64,000 nt of DNA from Bacteroidia bacterium (lineage in GTDB: Bacteria > Bacteroidota > Bacteroidia > J057 > JADKCL01), in NCBI GenBank assembly GCA_020635905.1, contig JACJYV010000002.1:1-64000 (forward strand), read 5' to 3'. This document shows positions 15,296 to 23,982 of the stretch, in pieces (position 1 is the stretch's first letter; each line of letters opens with the position of its first letter). The notes beneath the pieces are model-generated. The model ran no database searches. It was not told the origin of the DNA and was given only the letters and a program-made list of their open reading frames with translations. A program made the translations under genes and the position numbers.

Positions 15296-16474
15296 ATGCT
15301 TCGCTTAGCCTTATTTGCCTGCTTTTACATCCTTTTTTCGGGCGGAATCTTCGCTCAAAGCATTATTTTGAACGGAGATTTCGAGTCCTATTCCAATTGC
15401 CCCACAGGTAACAGCCAGTTTCCTTATGTAAATAACTGGACCGACGGGGTGTTGAGTTCCGATTATATCAATTGTGCCTACACGGGCTGGTCTCCCCACA
15501 TTGGAGGAGCTTACCAGGGAACAGGATATGTGGGCGGAGCCAGTTACGGAAATTCGGTAGGAGCGGCTGAAGGTTATTGCACCTCACCCACTGTTCCCTT
15601 TATCGCCGGACAAGCCTACCGTTTCAGGCTTTATACCAAAATGTCGAATGGCGGCAGTTATAACCAGGTATGCGGGGGCGTTTGCTTCTATGGACGTATG
15701 AACGCTCCGCCGCCACAAACCGGGGTTCACCCTGCAAATGTGGCCGGCGCCACCCTGATTGGCTGTACTCCCACCGTTTCCAATACGACCTGGGCCGTGG
15801 TACAGACCACCTTCGTTCCAACCGCCAACTTCACCTGGCTGCAAGTCACAGAAGGCACAGCCACCACCTCAGCCAATTGTCGCCAGTACATTTACATTGA
15901 TTCTTTCAGCGTCACTCCCGCCAGCATTCTCAATGCCGCCAACATCAGCTTTCTGGCCGAGGAAGTTGAAGACGGAGTCAGAGTCAATTGGGTGGTCTCA
16001 GACGAAGCCCAGATTCAGAGCTTTGAGGTGGAACGTAAAGGTGATGTGGGAGAATTTCAAAGAATTCATTCCCAAAACGCTGGAGGAACTCTTTCCTACG
16101 ATTTTCTGGATGAAAACAGACCCCTGTCTGATTATCATTTTTACCGGGTACGCCAGATTAACACGGACGGTTCTGAGGTTTTTTCGCCCATACTCAAAGT
16201 GAAAGCAAAAGACCCGGCTGAGTTTATGGCCTCCGTCAACCCCAATCCATTTGCCGGGACAGGAACCCTGGAAATTTCCCTCCCACGGGAAGGTCGGGTC
16301 AACTGGCAAATCTACAACCTGGAAGGGAAAACCGTGCTGAATGAGGTGGATTTCAAAAGTAAGGGAACCCATTCAATTCAGCTTGATATGAAAGACCAAA
16401 AGCCCGGAATTTATTTACTGAGGGTTATTTTTGAGGACAAAGTCCTCAATTCCCGCCTGGTGGAATTGGAGTAG
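15296..16474 (+). CDS. T9SS sorting-domain surface protein, tandem paralogue 1
   Basis: The 392-residue product has a signal peptide (ALFACFYILFSGGIFAQ), an N-terminal ILNGDFESYSNCPTG domain of the kind found at the start of many Bacteroidota surface proteins, and a type A T9SS C-terminal domain: NPNPFAGTGTLEISL, WQIYNLEGKTV and KPGIYLLRVIFEDK. The GRVNWQIYNL and GIYLLRV motifs are the standard sorting signals. Conserved cysteine pairs (NCPT, NCAY, VCGGVCFYG) may form disulfides. It is likely exported by the SprA/GldKLMN system encoded in this window. The next gene is a paralogue of almost the same length. Confidence 0.9.
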   Translation: MLRLALFACFYILFSGGIFAQSIILNGDFESYSNCPTGNSQFPYVNNWTDGVLSSDYINCAYTGWSPHIGGAYQGTGYVGGASYGNSVGAAEGYCTSPTVPFIAGQAYRFRLYTKMSNGGSYNQVCGGVCFYGRMNAPPPQTGVHPANVAGATLIGCTPTVSNTTWAVVQTTFVPTANFTWLQVTEGTATTSANCRQYIYIDSFSVTPASILNAANISFLAEEVEDGVRVNWVVSDEAQIQSFEVERKGDVGEFQRIHSQNAGGTLSYDFLDENRPLSDYHFYRVRQINTDGSEVFSPILKVKAKDPAEFMASVNPNPFAGTGTLEISLPREGRVNWQIYNLEGKTVLNEVDFKSKGTHSIQLDMKDQKPGIYLLRVIFEDKVLNSRLVELE

Positions 16475-16672
16475 TAACCGGGTAAGATTCAGAAAAATTT
16501 TCCCTAAAAATCCGGCTTTCCGCAAAGGAGAGGCTGAATTCCATGTCAAACGCCCTTTTTTTCGCCTTTCAGGGGCAGGCAAAGGGAAATAATTTTTATA
16601 TTAAACTTTGATTTTCTGTAAATTGCGAGCGAGGGATTTTTAAAGAACTTTTCAAATTTTTACGGCTCGGTT

Positions 16673-17845
16673 ATGTTACGATACATTGTTTTAGCCATTC
16701 TTTTGGGGGGAATTTATCTTGCTGGTTCGACACAAAGTTTGGTAATCGACGGAGGCTTCGAAGCCTTCTCCTCTTGCCCCAATGCCAACGGACAGTTGAG
16801 TCGCCTGACCAACTGGACAGACGCGGTTCTAAGCTCAGACTATATGAATTGTGCCTATAACGGATGGGCGCCTCATATTGGCGGAGCTTTTGAAGGCACC
16901 GGCTTCGCCGGCAATGCCACCTATGGCGACCCTTCGGGCGCCTCTGAGTCCTTCGGCCAATTTCTGAGTACAAACATGGTGGCTGGTCAGCCCTATCGCT
17001 TCAGGCTGTACGCCAAGCGTGCCTCGACCGGCCCCAACGCAAATAATTGCGGCGGGGTTTGCTTCTACGGGCGCACCAATGCCCCACCGCTTGCGGTGGG
17101 CTCCCACCCTTCTCTCAACGGAAGCTCACCCATCGGGTGCATGTCCACCGTGAGCAACACGACCTGGGCCGTATTTCAGGGCTATTATGTGCCTACGGGC
17201 AATTTTACCTTCGTGGAGCTCACCAACGGAACCACAGCCACCTCGGCCAGCTGCCTGCAATACATTTACGTGGATTCTTTCAGTATCGTACCTTCTACCC
17301 TGCTCGACGGAGCAAATATCCGCTTTCAGGTTGGCAAGGAAAAGGATGAAATCCGGGTGAATTGGGGAGTGGAAAACGAACGGCAGATCAGCCGTTTTGA
17401 GGTGGAAAAAAAGACAGAAAACACGGAATTCACCAAAATTGCCAGCCAGGCTGCGGGTGGTTTGGATGATTATTCCTTCATCGACCGCCAGCGCTCTGGG
17501 CCCGGATATGTTTTCTACCGCATCCACCAAATCAACCTGGACGGATCAGATTCCTACTCTCCCGTACTGAAAGTGGAGCCAGGCGAGCCCGAAAGTTTTG
17601 CGGTCGTGGTTTCACCCAATCCTGTGCCGCAAAACGGAGCTTTGAATTTTACCCTGCCCGAAGAGGGACGGGTTTTCTGGCAAATCTATAATGTGGCCGG
17701 GCAATTGGTGCAGGAAAATCAGCAAATGATGGCCGCAGGCGAAAACTCCATCCAATTGGATATGGCCAACCAGATTCCCGGAATCTACTTCCTGAAAGCC
17801 AGCTTTCAGGATCAGACTCTGAACAGCAAGTTCATGGTGGAATAA
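16673..17845 (+). CDS. T9SS sorting-domain surface protein, tandem paralogue 2
   Basis: A 390-residue paralogue of the previous gene with the same layout: signal peptide, FEAFSSCPNANGQ domain, cysteine motif NNCGGVCFYGR, SNTTWAVFQGYYVPTGNFTF (nearly shared with SNTTWAVVQTTFVPTANFTW), and sorting domain NPVPQNGALNFTL, WQIYNVAGQLV, PGIYFLKASFQD. The two genes are a tandem duplication that has diverged throughout, so it is not recent. Role probably adhesion or glycan binding, by inference only. The gene ends 9 bp from the convergent pth gene. Confidence 0.9.
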   Translation: MLRYIVLAILLGGIYLAGSTQSLVIDGGFEAFSSCPNANGQLSRLTNWTDAVLSSDYMNCAYNGWAPHIGGAFEGTGFAGNATYGDPSGASESFGQFLSTNMVAGQPYRFRLYAKRASTGPNANNCGGVCFYGRTNAPPLAVGSHPSLNGSSPIGCMSTVSNTTWAVFQGYYVPTGNFTFVELTNGTTATSASCLQYIYVDSFSIVPSTLLDGANIRFQVGKEKDEIRVNWGVENERQISRFEVEKKTENTEFTKIASQAAGGLDDYSFIDRQRSGPGYVFYRIHQINLDGSDSYSPVLKVEPGEPESFAVVVSPNPVPQNGALNFTLPEEGRVFWQIYNVAGQLVQENQQMMAAGENSIQLDMANQIPGIYFLKASFQDQTLNSKFMVE

Positions 17846-17854
17846 TCCCGCTTT

Positions 17855-18469
17855 TCAGCGGTTGTGGACCGTCATGGCCCGGTCTATACCCAGGATTACA
17901 AAATCCAGCACTGCAGCCTCAGCTTTGTCCAGCAGGGCTGGCATTTCCTTTTGCTCCTCTGCGGAAAAATCAGACAGAACATAATCCACCTGGCGGCCGG
18001 GACCAAAATCATTCCCCACGCCAAAACGCAATCTGGGGTAATTCTGGGTGCCCATCACCTCAATGATATTTCCCAGGCCATTATGACCGCCGTTTGATCC
18101 CGAGGCCTTCATCCTCAGTTTTCCAAAAGGCAGGGCGATGTCGTCCGTAATAACCAGGGTTTGGGAAGGCTCCAGATTGTGCTTTTGCAGGTGAAAACGA
18201 TAGGCTTTGCCGCTCAGGTTCATGTAAGTGCCCGGCTTGAGCAGGATTAATTTTTTGCCTTTGTGGTTTAGGGTCAGGGTGTGGCCATAGCGGTCCCCCT
18301 CAAATTGCTTGTCCCGTTTTTGCGCCATGTGATCAAGCACCATAAACCCGATGTTATGGCGGTTTTTCAAGTATTGAGGCTCAGGATTTCCAAGTCCAAT
18401 GATCAGATATTTCATAGCTGGGTCGGTTGTATCCCGGGAACGGGAAAAAAGCTTTTGCAGGAATTGCAT
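17855..18469 (-). CDS. pth: Peptidyl-tRNA hydrolase
   Basis: Pth frees tRNA from peptidyl-tRNA dropped by ribosomes. The core begins MKYLIIGLGNPEPQYLKNRHNIGFMVLD, including the catalytic histidine in NRHNIGF, then LLKPGTYMNLSGKA, DDIALPFGKLRMK and GSNGGHNGLGNI. The ATG at 18415 gives the minimal 186-residue enzyme. The ATG at 18469 adds 18 residues and lies four bases after a TATTTTTG -7 element, so a leaderless message starting there is likely; I annotate that start. The rplY terminator lies just upstream, so pth has its own promoter. Confidence 0.93.
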   Translation of the reverse strand: MQFLQKLFSRSRDTTDPAMKYLIIGLGNPEPQYLKNRHNIGFMVLDHMAQKRDKQFEGDRYGHTLTLNHKGKKLILLKPGTYMNLSGKAYRFHLQKHNLEPSQTLVITDDIALPFGKLRMKASGSNGGHNGLGNIIEVMGTQNYPRLRFGVGNDFGPGRQVDYVLSDFSAEEQKEMPALLDKAEAAVLDFVILGIDRAMTVHNR

Positions 18470-18473
18470 CGCG

Positions 18474-18481
18474 CAAAAATA
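18474..18481 (-). promoter_or_regulatory. -7 element TATTTTTG of pth
   Basis: Full match to TAnnTTTG, ending four bases before the ATG at 18469. The spacing implies that transcription starts at or next to the start codon. Confidence 0.5.
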
Positions 18482-18491
18482 CAAAACAGAA

Positions 18492-18522
18492 TAAAAAAGT
18501 CGGCCCCAAGGTGCCGACTTTT
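18492..18522 (-). terminator. Intrinsic terminator after rplY
   Basis: Minus-strand stem AAAAGTCGGC / GCCGACTTTT with an 8-nt loop and further T. It is placed about 40 bp after the rplY stop codon, before the pth promoter. Confidence 0.9.
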
Positions 18523-18560
18523 CAGGAAAACCCTGCAAAGCAGGATTCAGATTTCTCAGA

Positions 18561-19163
18561 TTATTTTTTCTTACCGCCTTCTTTTTCAGCTTTTTTAGCT
18601 GCAGCCATGGCTTCTTTGGCAGCCCTTGGAATTTCGATTGCCGCAACCCCGCGGGATTTGGAAGTGGTAATGTTCAGGTCGCCAAAGTCAACGTCGGCAA
18701 CTTTGATGGTGCGGCCCAGGCCCAGGTTGGTGATGTCCACGTCCACAGTTTCGGGCAGGTTGAAAGGAATGCCTCTCACATTGATTTTGCGGATCAGGGT
18801 GATCAGACGTCCACCTTCGCGCACGCCTTTGGCAGTGCCGGTCAGTTTTACGGGCAGTGACACTTCCACGGGGGTGGAATCGCTGATTTCAACGAAATCC
18901 ATGTGGATCACGGTGTCGAGCGTGGGGTGAAACTGTGAATCTTTCAGGATGGCCTGGTGGGATTTTCCGTCCAGATCAATCTTGTAGATAAAGGTATTGG
19001 CAGAAGCGAGTGCGCGGTCAACTTCCAGCATTTTCAACGAGAAATGCACGGGCTCTCCATTGCCATACATTACACAGGGAACCATTCCGCTTTTGCGGAT
19101 TTGTTTATTTTCTGCTTTCCCACTTACTGAACGGGGGGATGCCGCAATTTCAATCGTTTTCAT
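18561..19163 (-). CDS. rplY: 50S ribosomal protein L25/general stress protein Ctc
   Basis: L25 binds 5S rRNA in the large subunit. This 200-residue form is the long CTC type: an L25 domain (MKTIEIAASPRSVSGK to HMDFVEI) plus a C-terminal TL5 beta domain (PVEVSLPVKLTGTAKG, VRGIPFNLPETVDVDITNLG), ending with an Ala/Lys-rich tail. It starts 9 bp after prs stops and is co-transcribed with it. The terminator 40 bp after the stop ends the unit. Confidence 0.96.
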   Translation of the reverse strand: MKTIEIAASPRSVSGKAENKQIRKSGMVPCVMYGNGEPVHFSLKMLEVDRALASANTFIYKIDLDGKSHQAILKDSQFHPTLDTVIHMDFVEISDSTPVEVSLPVKLTGTAKGVREGGRLITLIRKINVRGIPFNLPETVDVDITNLGLGRTIKVADVDFGDLNITTSKSRGVAAIEIPRAAKEAMAAAKKAEKEGGKKK

Positions 19164-19172
19164 CTTTGTCCT

Positions 19173-20105
19173 CTAACTTATGAATAATGAGCTAATGGAT
19201 TCGTAATTATTGATCTTGCTGAATGCCTTGGCAAAAACCGGGGCAATGCTCAATACTTTGATCTTTTTCGAAGCCTTTTTCAATGGAATGGTGTCTGTGG
19301 TTACCAGTTCCAAAAGTTTTGATTTTTGGATCCGTTCGTAGGCTTCACCTGAAAGCACAGGGTGAGTGATCACGGCCCGGACAGAAAGGGCGCCTTCATC
19401 CATGAGGTGGTCGGCGGCTTTGGTCAGGGTGCCAGCGGTGTCTGCGATATCGTCAACCAGAATCACATTTTTACCCTTTACCTCCCCGATTACCTGCATG
19501 GAAGATACCTGATTGGCCCGCTCACGGTGCTTGTCAATCACGATCATGTCGGCTTTCAGGAATTTGGCATAGGCGCGTGCCCGCTTGGTTCCACCCGTAT
19601 CAGGAGACGCTATGGCCAGATTTTCCAGGGCCAGAGATTCCAGATAGGGAAAAAATACCGCGGTTGCATCCAGGTGATCCAGGGGAATATCAAAAAAGCC
19701 CTGAATCTGACCTGCGTGCAGGTCCATGGTAATGATGCGATTGGCGCCAGCCGTGGTTAGGAGATTGGCCATGAGCTTAGCCCCGATGGGAGCCCGGGGC
19801 TTGTCTTTGCGATCCTGGCGGGCATACCCAAAATAAGGCATCACCACATTGATCTGCTTGGCCGAAGCACGTTTAGCCGCATCAATCATCAGGAGGAGCT
19901 CCATGATGTTATCAGACGGGGAAAAAGTGCTTTGAATCAGGAAAACATTATCGCCACGAATGGACTCGTCGAATGTTGGCTCAATCTCTCCATCGCTGAA
20001 ACGAATAACGGACAGGTCTCCGAGCTTCGTGCCGAAGTAGTCAGATATTGTTTCCGCAAGATACTTTGATGCCGTACCTGAAAATATTTTTACTTCGGAT
20101 GCCAT
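19173..20105 (-). CDS. prs: Ribose-phosphate pyrophosphokinase
   Basis: Prs makes PRPP from ribose 5-phosphate and ATP, feeding purine, pyrimidine, histidine and NAD synthesis. The 310-residue product carries EPTFDESIRGDNVFLIQ, ARQDRKDKPRAPIGAKLMANLL, the divalent-cation site MDLHAGQIQGFFDIPLDHL, and the PRPP loop VDDIADTAGTL. Length fits class I enzymes. A tRNA-Gln gene lies 12 bp upstream in the same direction and shares the promoter at 20206-20237. Confidence 0.97.
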   Translation of the reverse strand: MASEVKIFSGTASKYLAETISDYFGTKLGDLSVIRFSDGEIEPTFDESIRGDNVFLIQSTFSPSDNIMELLLMIDAAKRASAKQINVVMPYFGYARQDRKDKPRAPIGAKLMANLLTTAGANRIITMDLHAGQIQGFFDIPLDHLDATAVFFPYLESLALENLAIASPDTGGTKRARAYAKFLKADMIVIDKHRERANQVSSMQVIGEVKGKNVILVDDIADTAGTLTKAADHLMDEGALSVRAVITHPVLSGEAYERIQKSKLLELVTTDTIPLKKASKKIKVLSIAPVFAKAFSKINNYESISSLFIS

Positions 20106-20117
20106 TCAACTTAATTG

Positions 20118-20188
20118 TTGCCCAGGAAGGATTCGAACCCTCACCGACTGGACCAAAACCAGCTGTCCTACCTTTAGACGACCGGGCA
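20118..20188 (-). tRNA. tRNA-Gln (anticodon UUG)
   Basis: The 71-nt sequence folds as a complete cloverleaf: acceptor stem TGCCCGG / CTGGGCA (one G-U), D stem GTCT / GGAC, anticodon stem GCTGG / CCAGT with loop TTTTGGT giving anticodon UUG, and T arm GAGGG-TTCGAAT-CCTTC. Discriminator A. CCA is not encoded. It is 12 bp upstream of prs and about 10 nt downstream of the predicted start site, so tRNA and mRNA must be separated by processing. Confidence 0.95.
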
Positions 20189-20205
20189 ATACCCTAAGGG
20201 GAGGA

Positions 20206-20237
20206 CAAAGGTACTAAACTGTTTGTACAGTAGTCAA
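20206..20237 (-). promoter_or_regulatory. Promoter of tRNA-Gln/prs/rplY
   Basis: Minus strand TTG, a 21-bp spacer and TACCTTTG, a full -7 match. Predicted start near 20199. Confidence 0.7.
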
Positions 20238-20264
20238 GACTTTTGTGGAAAAAAAACAGAAATT

Positions 20265-22991
20265 TTAATTCAGGCTCCAGGAAAGCATAAATTTCCGGCC
20301 TTCTTTTTGCAAAATCAGCCAGTAAATCCCCCTTTCCAGCCCGTTTGGACTGATTTCCATTTTGGCGGGTCCCGAAATTTTTCGTTCCAATTTTTTCCAG
20401 ACTTCCTGTCCCAGGGCATTCAAAAGGGTCAAACTGACCTCTCCTTCAGCCTCCATTTCGAAATTGAGGAAAGAGGTGCCCGCAGATGGATTGGGGTAAA
20501 GAAAAATTTCTTCAGAATGTCCTCTCCCATCCCGAAAAATCTGGACCAAATCTGAATAAACCTGATCCCCATTCTGATCCAGAAAAGCGGCCCGGTAAAA
20601 CCATTGGTCAGGCGACATTTGATTTACTTCTGCATCAAGCCAGGTATAGGATTTTTCTTCTAAACTCGTCTGAAAAATCTGGTCGAATAAAATCCCATCT
20701 GCCGAACGTTCCAGCCAGGTCATTTCAGCCGTTTGATCAGTGATTGCGTTCCATTTCAATTCCACTCCATCTGCCTTCCAATCGCCTTGCAACCCGATTT
20801 CTGCAAGGGGCAACAGTCCGCAATTGTCGGTGGAAACCACGTCAGGGGCATTGAAAACTTCTGAAGTGGAAGTGACGCCGCCTCCATATTCAATTCCAGA
20901 GGTATTCAATTCATAAAAGACAGGCATAAATTCAATCCCGTATTCAAAGCTGAAATAATACCTGTAATCATTGGTGGGCTCGGCTATGCTGCCGCCTGCC
21001 AGGTCGCAACTGATGTATTGCACAGAATAATACAGCCAGCCCGGCCCGCTGTAGGAATTATCTTTGGACATGACCGCGCTCTGCCAACCCATGGAAGGCG
21101 CAAAAAAATGAACCTTGGGAAAGGCAAAATTGATTTCCTGCTCAGAAACCACGGCAAAGACCACCCGCTCACTCTCGCCCGGGCCAAAAGTCTGGGTGAC
21201 CGCGTCCCCGTCATCTGCTTCGCTGGTCCAGGTTGGAGGGATATTGATGGAATTGTCGAGTTCGAGTTCCACCCCTTTCTCTGCATTGTGGTTGCCCGTG
21301 GTGCCTGCATCCTGCCCGTATCCGCTGCTCAGGGGCTGGTTCCAGAAACTGATCCCGCAGGGAACCATGGTACTGTACCCGTCGTTGTCGGCCCGGAAAG
21401 TGAAGTCATCCACCCAGGCAAAAGGCACACCCGAAACTCCCCCCTCGAAAAGTACCCTGAACTTGAAGCCGCTGTGAAACCAGGCGCTGTTGACGTTGGG
21501 GGCTGAGGTGTAATAATAATTTCCCGGGCTGGAGGTGCTTTTATAAGCGGTAAAACAGTAATAATTGAAGGGCAAGGCCGAAGATATGTAGTCGTCGGGG
21601 CCGCTCCAAACCGAGCCCAGGTCGTCGCGCAGGCTTTGCACGGTCTGCCAGGCGCTGCCATCCCAGATTTGCAAGCGCAGGCGGTCGCTGAAACTCCAGG
21701 TATCCCCCCCGCCCGTGCCGGGCGAGGAACTTTTGGCGTAAAAACTGATTTTCAGGTTTTCCGCATTGGTCATGTCGATCACGGGCGATTCGATCCACTC
21801 GTTGCGGTCCAGCCTTACGTAGTACACATTGGCCTGATTGGCCGGAAAGGCTTCCGTTTTATTGGTATTCCCATTCCAGCCGCCAGCGGGTACCAGATTC
21901 AGGGTGGCGCCGCCGCCGAGCACCCAGGGACCGCAGGTGGGGCAATTCTCGTCCCCGTCATTGCCCAAAAAGTCGAGCAGCAGATCGTTGTCGTTGAAAT
22001 TATCCGCCCATTTCACCTTGAAAGAAGCAGATGAATTTCCACAGACCTTTATATCATCCAGGTAAAAAGTTTGGGAGGAGGAATTGGAGGTAAATCTCAG
22101 GTAAATGGTTTGCCCGGCGTAGGCATCCAGATTGGCGGAATATGGGCTGCACACCCCGCCCGTATTGGGCAGGGTCAGGGTCTGAACCAGAGAGGTGCCA
22201 CAGCTGGCTCCCGTACGCACCTGAATGGTTGGCAGGGAAAAAGTCTGGTTGAAGGAGTAATTCAGGTCCAGGGTGAATCCCGTGGAGGGAATGGCCAGGG
22301 CCAAGGTGGTCACGGACACAAACCCGCTCATGGCATAGGCGTAATCGCTGGCGCCAGAGCAGGGACCTGTGCTGGTATTGAAGCTGCTGGGGGAATTGAT
22401 GCGACAGGCCGAAGGCCAGTTGGTGGCATCTATGCTGGTGAAGGCCGTACCAAAATTTTCATCCAGCAGGCAGGTGGGGCCACCTCCGCCGCCCACATCC
22501 ACGACCACATCGTCGAAGTAGAAGGTGGCAGAGCTGGTATTGGACCTGAAACGCAGGTAAATGGTCTGGCCCGCGTAGGCGCTCAGGCTTACAGATTGGG
22601 GCGTACAGGCGCCAGAGGTATTGGTGAGGGTAACCGTTTGCTGCAAAGTGGTGCCACAGGTGGCACCTGTGCGAATCTCCACCGCAGGAAAGCTGAAGGT
22701 GAGGTTAAAAGCGTAACTGAATGTCAGTTGGTAGCCCGCGGCAGGAATGGTGATGGCCTGGGTGGTGACATAACTTCCCAATCCGCTCAGGCTGTACTCG
22801 TAATCCCCTGCTCCCGCACAACCTCCTACGGAGGTATTGAATGAACTGGCGCTCCCGCCCCGGCAGGCCGTAGGCCATTTTACCGTACTGATATTGCCGA
22901 ATGCTGTGCCAAAATCCTCCGTGAAAAGCTGGGCTTTTCCCTGAATGGAAAAAGCAATCAGCAAAAGGATAATGCCTGTACGAATTTTCAT
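20265..22991 (-). CDS. Large T9SS sorting-domain secreted protein
   Basis: About 908 residues from the ATG at 22991, which begins a signal peptide (KIRTGIILLLIAFSIQGKAQ). Two tandem domains of about 145 residues follow, each starting with an EDFGTAF or ENFGTAF motif and ending near YLRFRSNTSSATFYFDDV or YLRFTSNSSSQTFYLDDI, a jelly-roll-like carbohydrate-binding pattern. A longer third region from about residue 330 resembles a reelin-like or MAM-like fold by eye. The C terminus is a T9SS type A domain: YPNPSAGTSFLNFEM, SLTLLNALGQEVW, ERGIYWLILQKEG. Probably exported to the surface; substrate unknown. An in-frame TTG 30 nt upstream was not chosen. Confidence 0.88.
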   Translation of the reverse strand: MKIRTGIILLLIAFSIQGKAQLFTEDFGTAFGNISTVKWPTACRGGSASSFNTSVGGCAGAGDYEYSLSGLGSYVTTQAITIPAAGYQLTFSYAFNLTFSFPAVEIRTGATCGTTLQQTVTLTNTSGACTPQSVSLSAYAGQTIYLRFRSNTSSATFYFDDVVVDVGGGGGPTCLLDENFGTAFTSIDATNWPSACRINSPSSFNTSTGPCSGASDYAYAMSGFVSVTTLALAIPSTGFTLDLNYSFNQTFSLPTIQVRTGASCGTSLVQTLTLPNTGGVCSPYSANLDAYAGQTIYLRFTSNSSSQTFYLDDIKVCGNSSASFKVKWADNFNDNDLLLDFLGNDGDENCPTCGPWVLGGGATLNLVPAGGWNGNTNKTEAFPANQANVYYVRLDRNEWIESPVIDMTNAENLKISFYAKSSSPGTGGGDTWSFSDRLRLQIWDGSAWQTVQSLRDDLGSVWSGPDDYISSALPFNYYCFTAYKSTSSPGNYYYTSAPNVNSAWFHSGFKFRVLFEGGVSGVPFAWVDDFTFRADNDGYSTMVPCGISFWNQPLSSGYGQDAGTTGNHNAEKGVELELDNSINIPPTWTSEADDGDAVTQTFGPGESERVVFAVVSEQEINFAFPKVHFFAPSMGWQSAVMSKDNSYSGPGWLYYSVQYISCDLAGGSIAEPTNDYRYYFSFEYGIEFMPVFYELNTSGIEYGGGVTSTSEVFNAPDVVSTDNCGLLPLAEIGLQGDWKADGVELKWNAITDQTAEMTWLERSADGILFDQIFQTSLEEKSYTWLDAEVNQMSPDQWFYRAAFLDQNGDQVYSDLVQIFRDGRGHSEEIFLYPNPSAGTSFLNFEMEAEGEVSLTLLNALGQEVWKKLERKISGPAKMEISPNGLERGIYWLILQKEGRKFMLSWSLN

Positions 22992-23124
22992 GAATTGCCT
23001 GTTATCATTAAAGATAGGCAATTATTCAAATTTTTGCTGCAAAGGCTGAAAAGTGAAGAGAGTTTACCCTCCACCAAACAGCCTTCCAGCCATTTTTAAT
23101 TATTCAGACCATGAGTCTGAAGGG

Positions 23125-23844
23125 TTAGAAGCGTCCGCCAAAATGGAGGCCTACAATGTAACCCACCCCTACGAGGGGTTTGGGTTCTGCATTAATCAGA
23201 CCCGTTGCGCCAATACCTGCGTTTGCTCCCATGTAAAACCCTTTGGTCGCCATAAATGAAACTCCATTATTGAAATAGGCGCCCAAAATTGTTACCTGGA
23301 CAGTTCGGGTGGTCCATCCTGAAATTTTTGTGTAATCAATTAACCCTCCGTACAAGGCGGGCCCCAGGTAATAACTCCACCTTTGTTGCCCAAAGGGATA
23401 GAAATTCAGGTGGCAGCCTGCGGCGGCATAACGGGCTGCCCAGCCATACTCAATCGGGACTTTTATTCCCATTTTCCCCTGAGAAATAATCCTTTCATAG
23501 GAAATGGTGCCCGTTGAAAAAACCACATTCAAAGGATTTACAGAAATGATATTCTTTCCGTATTCGGGTGTTTCCTGTTGCTTTTTTTCCTTTACATCTT
23601 CCACCACTTTTCCGTAATCCTCCGTTTCGCCATTGCCATACCGTATCTGGCTGATCTGGCTTTTCTTTACTACATAATCAGGTCCGTCCAGATAAGATTC
23701 CTTTTTGTACCTGATCACATCGGGGCCTACTTCCATGATTTTGGCTTTCACTTCGTCCCCGTTTTTCATCTGAATAACGTCCTGGGCAAAGGAAAAACAA
23801 GGCAATAAGCCAGCGACTAACAAAGTCAGAAATAATGTTTTCAT
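23125..23844 (-). CDS. Hypothetical exported protein, barrel-like
   Basis: The 239-residue product has a signal peptide (TLFLTLLVAGLLPCFSFAQ). The first 60 mature residues resemble the short QDVIQMKNGDEVKAKIMEVGPDVIRYKK domain often placed before Bacteroidota outer-membrane proteins. A charged linker (KVVEDVKEKKQQE) leads to glycine- and tyrosine-rich strands such as WSYYLGPALYGGLIDYTKI and YMGANAGIGATGL, ending with phenylalanine (HFGGRF), consistent with an outer-membrane barrel. Function unknown. Confidence 0.75.
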   Translation of the reverse strand: MKTLFLTLLVAGLLPCFSFAQDVIQMKNGDEVKAKIMEVGPDVIRYKKESYLDGPDYVVKKSQISQIRYGNGETEDYGKVVEDVKEKKQQETPEYGKNIISVNPLNVVFSTGTISYERIISQGKMGIKVPIEYGWAARYAAAGCHLNFYPFGQQRWSYYLGPALYGGLIDYTKISGWTTRTVQVTILGAYFNNGVSFMATKGFYMGANAGIGATGLINAEPKPLVGVGYIVGLHFGGRF

Positions 23845-23929
23845 CGTAAATGGGTTAAGTTGGATTCAAAGGTCCTGTTTTGGACTGTTTCAGGGCATTA
23901 AGCTACGCTTTTTCCACCTTCCACCAAAC

Positions 23930-23958
23930 AAAAAGGCCACAAAAAGTATTTGCGGCCT
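23930..23958 (-). terminator. Intrinsic terminator after sprA
   Basis: Minus-strand stem AGGCCGCAAA / TTTGTGGCCT (one G-U) with a 5-nt loop and four to five T, located 25 bp after the sprA stop codon. Confidence 0.85.
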
Positions 23959-23982
23959 CTTGCAGTTTTATGTAATTCAGAT

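Noticed and set aside
17849..17862. CCGC-TTTTCA-GCGG as a terminator between the T9SS paralogue and pth
   Set aside because: Only a 4-bp stem, no T run, and it lies within the pth coding end.
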